Part shown: one piece after another, positions 37,334-41,204 of the stretch
How the letters are laid out: each line of letters starts with the position of its first letter
Numbering within the stretch: position 1 is the stretch's first letter
Assembly: GCF_004212635.1 (NCBI RefSeq)
Contig: NZ_PSRT01000079.1
Coordinates: 1-41,204, forward strand
Direction of reading: 5' to 3'
DNA length: 41,204 nt
Source: Bradyrhizobium genosp. SA-3
GTDB taxonomy: Bacteria > Pseudomonadota > Alphaproteobacteria > Rhizobiales > Xanthobacteraceae
Notes under the pieces: model-generated
Database searches by the model: none
Told to the model about the DNA's origin: nothing
What the model saw: the letters and a program-made list of their open reading frames with translations, nothing else
Translations under genes and position numbers: made by a program

Positions 37334-38092
37334 TCACAGTGCCGCACCCCAGCTCCGTGCGGTCTGCAAGATCCAATCGCGGTAGAGCGTGAGCGGCGTG
37401 ACGCCGGTCAACCCGCCGCAACCGTCGGCGCCGTTTGGCCCTGTCGACCAGCTGACGACGCCGACGAGCACGGCGCCATTCGGCTTGTCCTCGAACACAG
37501 GGCCGCCGGAATCACCGGTACAAGCGCCGATTCCGTCGCGAACACCGTTGGTTACGGGATCGACCAGCCGGATCTGGAGCGTCCCGGGCTGGCCGGTGGC
37601 GATAAGCGCAGCGACACGCGTGATGCCGCCGCTCTTGCCATCGCCGCGAACTGTGACGCCGATGCCGGCGATGGTAAAACGGCTGCCGACGCGGATCGGA
37701 ATATTCGGTGCACCGACTGGCACCGTCGATTTTCCCTTGGGTGGAATTTCCAGTTGCAACAGTGCCACGTCGGCGGTCGCCCGATGCGCCTGCATCGCCT
37801 GCATGTTGAAGTTCGGATGGATCGCGACAGAACGGACGTTCAGCAATTGCGGCTGGCCGTCGGCGCCGCGATCGACGATCTTGTAATCCGCGCCGGGCTG
37901 CACGCAGTGAGCGACGGTGAGCACGAGTTTTGGTGCGATCAGGCTACCGGTGCAGAAATTGCCGCGCGAGCCGACGATCGTGACAATGGCGCGCGCGACA
38001 CCATCCGCCTGCGGCGTGCCGCCGCCGACGATCGCGTGAGCAGGCGTGGCGAGCAGCAGAGCGGACGTGATGAATGTCGCAATTGTTTTCAT
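37334..38092 (-). CDS. secreted trypsin-like serine protease (S1 family)
   Basis: This 252-residue exported protein has a signal peptide (MKTIATFITSALLLATPAHA) and a chymotrypsin fold with catalytic His62 (LTVAHC), Asp108 (TADVALLQL) and Ser195 (TGDSGGPVF). The predicted signal cleavage after AHA leaves Ile-Val-Gly-Gly at the new N-terminus, the same as activated trypsin, so no propeptide seems to be needed. Cys pairs at 47/63 and 191/about 224 could form the usual disulfides. It is transcribed alone, divergent from the HAD gene. Substrate and location (periplasm or outside) are unknown. Confidence 0.9.
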   Translation of the reverse strand: MKTIATFITSALLLATPAHAIVGGGTPQADGVARAIVTIVGSRGNFCTGSLIAPKLVLTVAHCVQPGADYKIVDRGADGQPQLLNVRSVAIHPNFNMQAMQAHRATADVALLQLEIPPKGKSTVPVGAPNIPIRVGSRFTIAGIGVTVRGDGKSGGITRVAALIATGQPGTLQIRLVDPVTNGVRDGIGACTGDSGGPVFEDKPNGAVLVGVVSWSTGPNGADGCGGLTGVTPLTLYRDWILQTARSWGAAL

Positions 38093-38211
38093 GGGAACGT
38101 CTTGGCAGTAGGTTCGTCAGGGGCGGAGTTTGCTTCAGGCTGGCCCTTGCCGATAGCGCGTGCTAGCCGTCTTGTCAGCTATCTTGGCACTGAATTGACG
38201 AGGGCGGGACC

Positions 38212-38847
38212 TTGACGATCGAAGCTGTGATCTTTGATTTTGGCGGCGTGTTGACGAGCTCACCGTTCGAGGCGTTCGCCCGGTTCGAGACCGAACGCGG
38301 CCTGCCCATCGACATCATCCGGCGCACCAACGCCGCCAACCATCTGGAAAATGCCTGGGCCAAGTTTGAACGCGCCGAGGTGGATATCGACACGTTCGAT
38401 CATTTGTTCGCCGAGGAATCACGTGCGCTCGGCGCGGAGGTGCGCGGCCGCGACGTGCTGCCGCTGCTCCAGGGCGATCTGCGTCCTGAGATGGTCGAGG
38501 CGTTGAAGCGCATCACGGCGCAATTCAAGACCGGCTGCATCACCAATAACCTTCCGGCCAACGCCATCGGCAGCATGACGGGACGTTCCCTCTACATCGC
38601 CGAGGTGATGGTGCTGTTCGATCACGTCATCGAGTCCGCCAAAATCGGCCTGCGCAAGCCGGATCCACGCATCTACCGGCTGATGGTCGAGACGCTGAAG
38701 GTCGATGCGAAGAATTGCGTCTATCTCGATGATCTCGGCGTCAACCTCAAACCCGCGCGCGAGATGGGCATGACCACGATCAAGGTGACGAGTGGGGCGC
38801 AGGCGATCGCGGAGCTCGAGGCCGCGACGGGGCTGAAGCTGAGTTAA
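38212..38847 (+). CDS. HAD-family hydrolase (HAD-IA, epoxide hydrolase N-domain / YihX-like)
   Basis: This 211-residue cytosolic protein has motif I IFDFGGVL with nucleophile Asp9, motif II GCITNN, the Lys of motif III in IGLRKPDPRIY and the acidic motif IV VYLDDLGVNLKPA. The second Asp of the usual DxD is Gly, as in YihX-like members where the site is N or G, so activity may still be retained. The start is TTG at 38212, with GAGGGCGGGA just before it; the first in-frame ATG would remove motif I. It is transcribed alone. Probable phosphatase, substrate unknown. Confidence 0.88.
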   Translation: MTIEAVIFDFGGVLTSSPFEAFARFETERGLPIDIIRRTNAANHLENAWAKFERAEVDIDTFDHLFAEESRALGAEVRGRDVLPLLQGDLRPEMVEALKRITAQFKTGCITNNLPANAIGSMTGRSLYIAEVMVLFDHVIESAKIGLRKPDPRIYRLMVETLKVDAKNCVYLDDLGVNLKPAREMGMTTIKVTSGAQAIAELEAATGLKLS

Positions 38848-38883
38848 GCTGCTCATAACAGGGACGCGTCGCCTCAACAAACT

Positions 38884-38964
38884 CGTCATTGCGAGCGCAG
38901 CGAAGCAATCCAGACTGCCTCCGCGGAGGGATTCTGGATTGCTTCGCTTCGCTCGCAATGACGG
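38884..38964. repeat. palindromic intergenic repeat, family A
   Basis: Left arm cgtcattgcgagcgcagcga (from 38884) pairs with right arm ttcgcttcgctcgcaatgac (ending near 38963). It is the best-preserved of the three family A copies. It lies between the convergent HAD and mtnA genes. Confidence 0.9.
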
Positions 38965-38992
38965 TGTTGAGCGAGCCCGCCTGGCGAACTGA

Positions 38993-40099
38993 CTATTCCG
39001 CCGCGGAGGCGATCCGCTCGGGAAAGGCGGCCGCGAGCGAGGCGCGGTCGGGCTTCAGCACGCCGCGCTCGGTGATGAGGCCGGTCACGAGCCGCGCCGG
39101 CGTCACATCGAACGCATAGTTCGCGACGGGCGAACCCTCCGGCACGATACGCACCGTCTCCAGCCGGCCGTCGGCGGTGCGACCGGTCACGTCGGCGACC
39201 TCCACGCCGCTGCGCTGCTCGATCGGGATGTCGCGGATTCCATCATGAACGGCGAAGTCGATCGTCGGCGACGGCAGCGCAACGTAGAATGGCACACCAT
39301 TATCATGCGCGGCGAGCGCCTTCAGATAGGTGCCGATCTTGTTGCAGACATCGCCATTGGCGGCGACGCGGTCGGTGCCGACAATGGCGAGATCGACCAT
39401 GCCGTGCTGCATCAGATGGCCGCCGGTATTGTCGGGGATCACCGTGTGCGGCACGCCATGATGGCCGAGCTCCCAGGCCGTGAGCGAAGCGCCCTGGTTG
39501 CGCGGACGGGTCTCGTCGACCCAGACATGGACCTTGATGCCGCGCTCATGCGCGAGATAGATCGGCGCCGTCGCCGTGCCCCAGTCGACCGTCGCAAGCC
39601 AGCCGGCGTTGCAATGAGTCAGGACATTGACCACCTCGCCGGGCTTCTTTGCTGCCATCGCCTCGATCAGCTTCAGGCCATTGCCGGCGATGCCGCGGTT
39701 GATCTCGACGTCCTGTTCGACGATCTCGTCGGCACGCGCGTAGGCCGCCTCCGCCCGTTCGACCGGATCGATCGGCGCCAGCGCCGCACGCATCTCGTCC
39801 AGCGCCCATTTCAGATTGATCGCGGTCGGCCGCGCCACGACGAGCGTCTCATAGGCACGCTTCAGGCCGGCGTCGGAGGCGTCCTCGCGCATCGCGAGCG
39901 CCATGCCGTAAGCCGCGGTGGCGCCGATCAGCGGCGCGCCGCGCACCAGCATGTCGCGGATGGCGACTGCCGCGTCTTCGCATGACGTCAGCTTCGCAAT
40001 GACGAACTCATGCGGCAGCCGGCGCTGGTCGATCGCGCCGACCGACCAGCCGTCACGCTCGCGCCAGATGCTGCGAAAATGCTTGCCGTCGACCTTCAT
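38993..40099 (-). CDS. mtnA: S-methyl-5-thioribose-1-phosphate isomerase
   Basis: This 368-residue cytosolic enzyme converts 5-methylthioribose 1-phosphate to 5-methylthioribulose 1-phosphate. It has the eIF2B-like fold with RGAPLIGATAAYGM near the N-terminus, the catalytic Cys163 in LTHCNAG, Asp243 in IVGTDRVAANGD and the C-terminal PEGSPVANYAFDVTPARLVT. The length is typical. It starts 18 bp after mtnP, so the two form an operon. No other methionine-salvage genes are in the window. Confidence 0.96.
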   Translation of the reverse strand: MKVDGKHFRSIWRERDGWSVGAIDQRRLPHEFVIAKLTSCEDAAVAIRDMLVRGAPLIGATAAYGMALAMREDASDAGLKRAYETLVVARPTAINLKWALDEMRAALAPIDPVERAEAAYARADEIVEQDVEINRGIAGNGLKLIEAMAAKKPGEVVNVLTHCNAGWLATVDWGTATAPIYLAHERGIKVHVWVDETRPRNQGASLTAWELGHHGVPHTVIPDNTGGHLMQHGMVDLAIVGTDRVAANGDVCNKIGTYLKALAAHDNGVPFYVALPSPTIDFAVHDGIRDIPIEQRSGVEVADVTGRTADGRLETVRIVPEGSPVANYAFDVTPARLVTGLITERGVLKPDRASLAAAFPERIASAAE

Positions 40100-40117
40100 G
40101 GCATTCTGCCTTTCGTC

Positions 40118-40993
<876 letters not shown>

Positions 40994-41105
40994 GCCCGCT
41001 CCATCCCGTCCGCGCTGTGCGACATGGTGAAGCTATGCCAGTTTTGCGGCGGTTTTGGAACGGGGGTGGGGGGAGGGACTGTGAGGAGCGCGCCTCACAC
41101 TCGAA

Positions 41106-41204
41106 GTCGTCCCGGCGAAGGCCGGGACCCATAACCCCAGGGAGTAGTTTGGCGAAGACTCGTCGTTCGGTACAACGACCGTTCGCAACCGATAGATCAC
41201 GCGG
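41106..41204. repeat. palindromic repeat, family C, cut by the window edge
   Basis: Left arm gtcgtcccggcgaaggccgg (from 41106) and the start of the centre (ggagtagtttggcgaagact) match the repeat at 35492-35657. The right arm is outside the window. Confidence 0.85.

Noticed and set aside
38184..38199. tggcac string upstream of the HAD gene
   Set aside because: Looks like a -24 element but there is no GC at the proper -12 spacing.

Overview
The window is a 41.2 kb piece of a GC-rich alphaproteobacterial chromosome. Gene content, gene order and several families of short palindromic repeats suggest Bradyrhizobium or a close relative; this is inferred from pattern, since no search could be run. 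About 28 protein-coding genes are supported. No tRNA, rRNA, CRISPR array, transposase or phage gene was seen. All genes look intact. Both window ends lie inside the same repeat family, so the window may be an assembly contig broken at repeats.

Region 1 (about 1-12.1 kb) is an acyl-CoA catabolic regulon. On the minus strand, from 9.0 kb leftwards, it holds two acyl-CoA dehydrogenases, a glutathione transferase, an AraC regulator, a BKACE-type beta-keto acid cleavage enzyme, and the beta and alpha subunits of a methylcrotonyl-CoA-carboxylase-like biotin enzyme. Divergent from it on the plus strand are an AMP-forming acyl-CoA synthetase and a periplasmic ABC binding protein without a permease. 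Together they suggest uptake, CoA activation, dehydrogenation, carboxylation and cleavage of a branched or isoprenoid-type carboxylic acid. The substrate is unknown.

Region 2 (12.2-22.8 kb) is mixed. It holds an XRE-type regulator, a VIT/vWA sortase-target protein with its class GN-type sortase, an NDP-forming acyl-CoA synthetase, a lone MCE-domain protein and a large autotransporter.

Region 3 (23.0-35.4 kb) is a short-chain amide/urea nitrogen system. The minus-strand series urtA-urtB-urtC-urtD-urtE-fmdA-fmdB-amiE encodes an ABC importer plus formamidase, a zinc-ribbon partner and aliphatic amidase, all leading to ammonium. Divergent from urtA is a GTG-started 1123-residue protein in which an NCS1-type nucleobase-transporter domain is fused to a Cys-rich cluster, a histidine kinase and a receiver. 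It overlaps a LuxR-type response regulator gene. A sigma-54-like promoter lies just upstream of the kinase gene and a dyad lies in the shared intergenic region. This transporter-kinase is the most unusual system in the window.

Region 4 (35.4-41.2 kb) holds a perfect 47-bp inverted repeat, an EthA-like flavin monooxygenase, a secreted trypsin-like protease apparently exported already mature, a HAD hydrolase, and the mtnP-mtnA pair for salvage of 5'-methylthioadenosine. All gaps between genes are under 300 bp, and many are filled by palindromic repeats.
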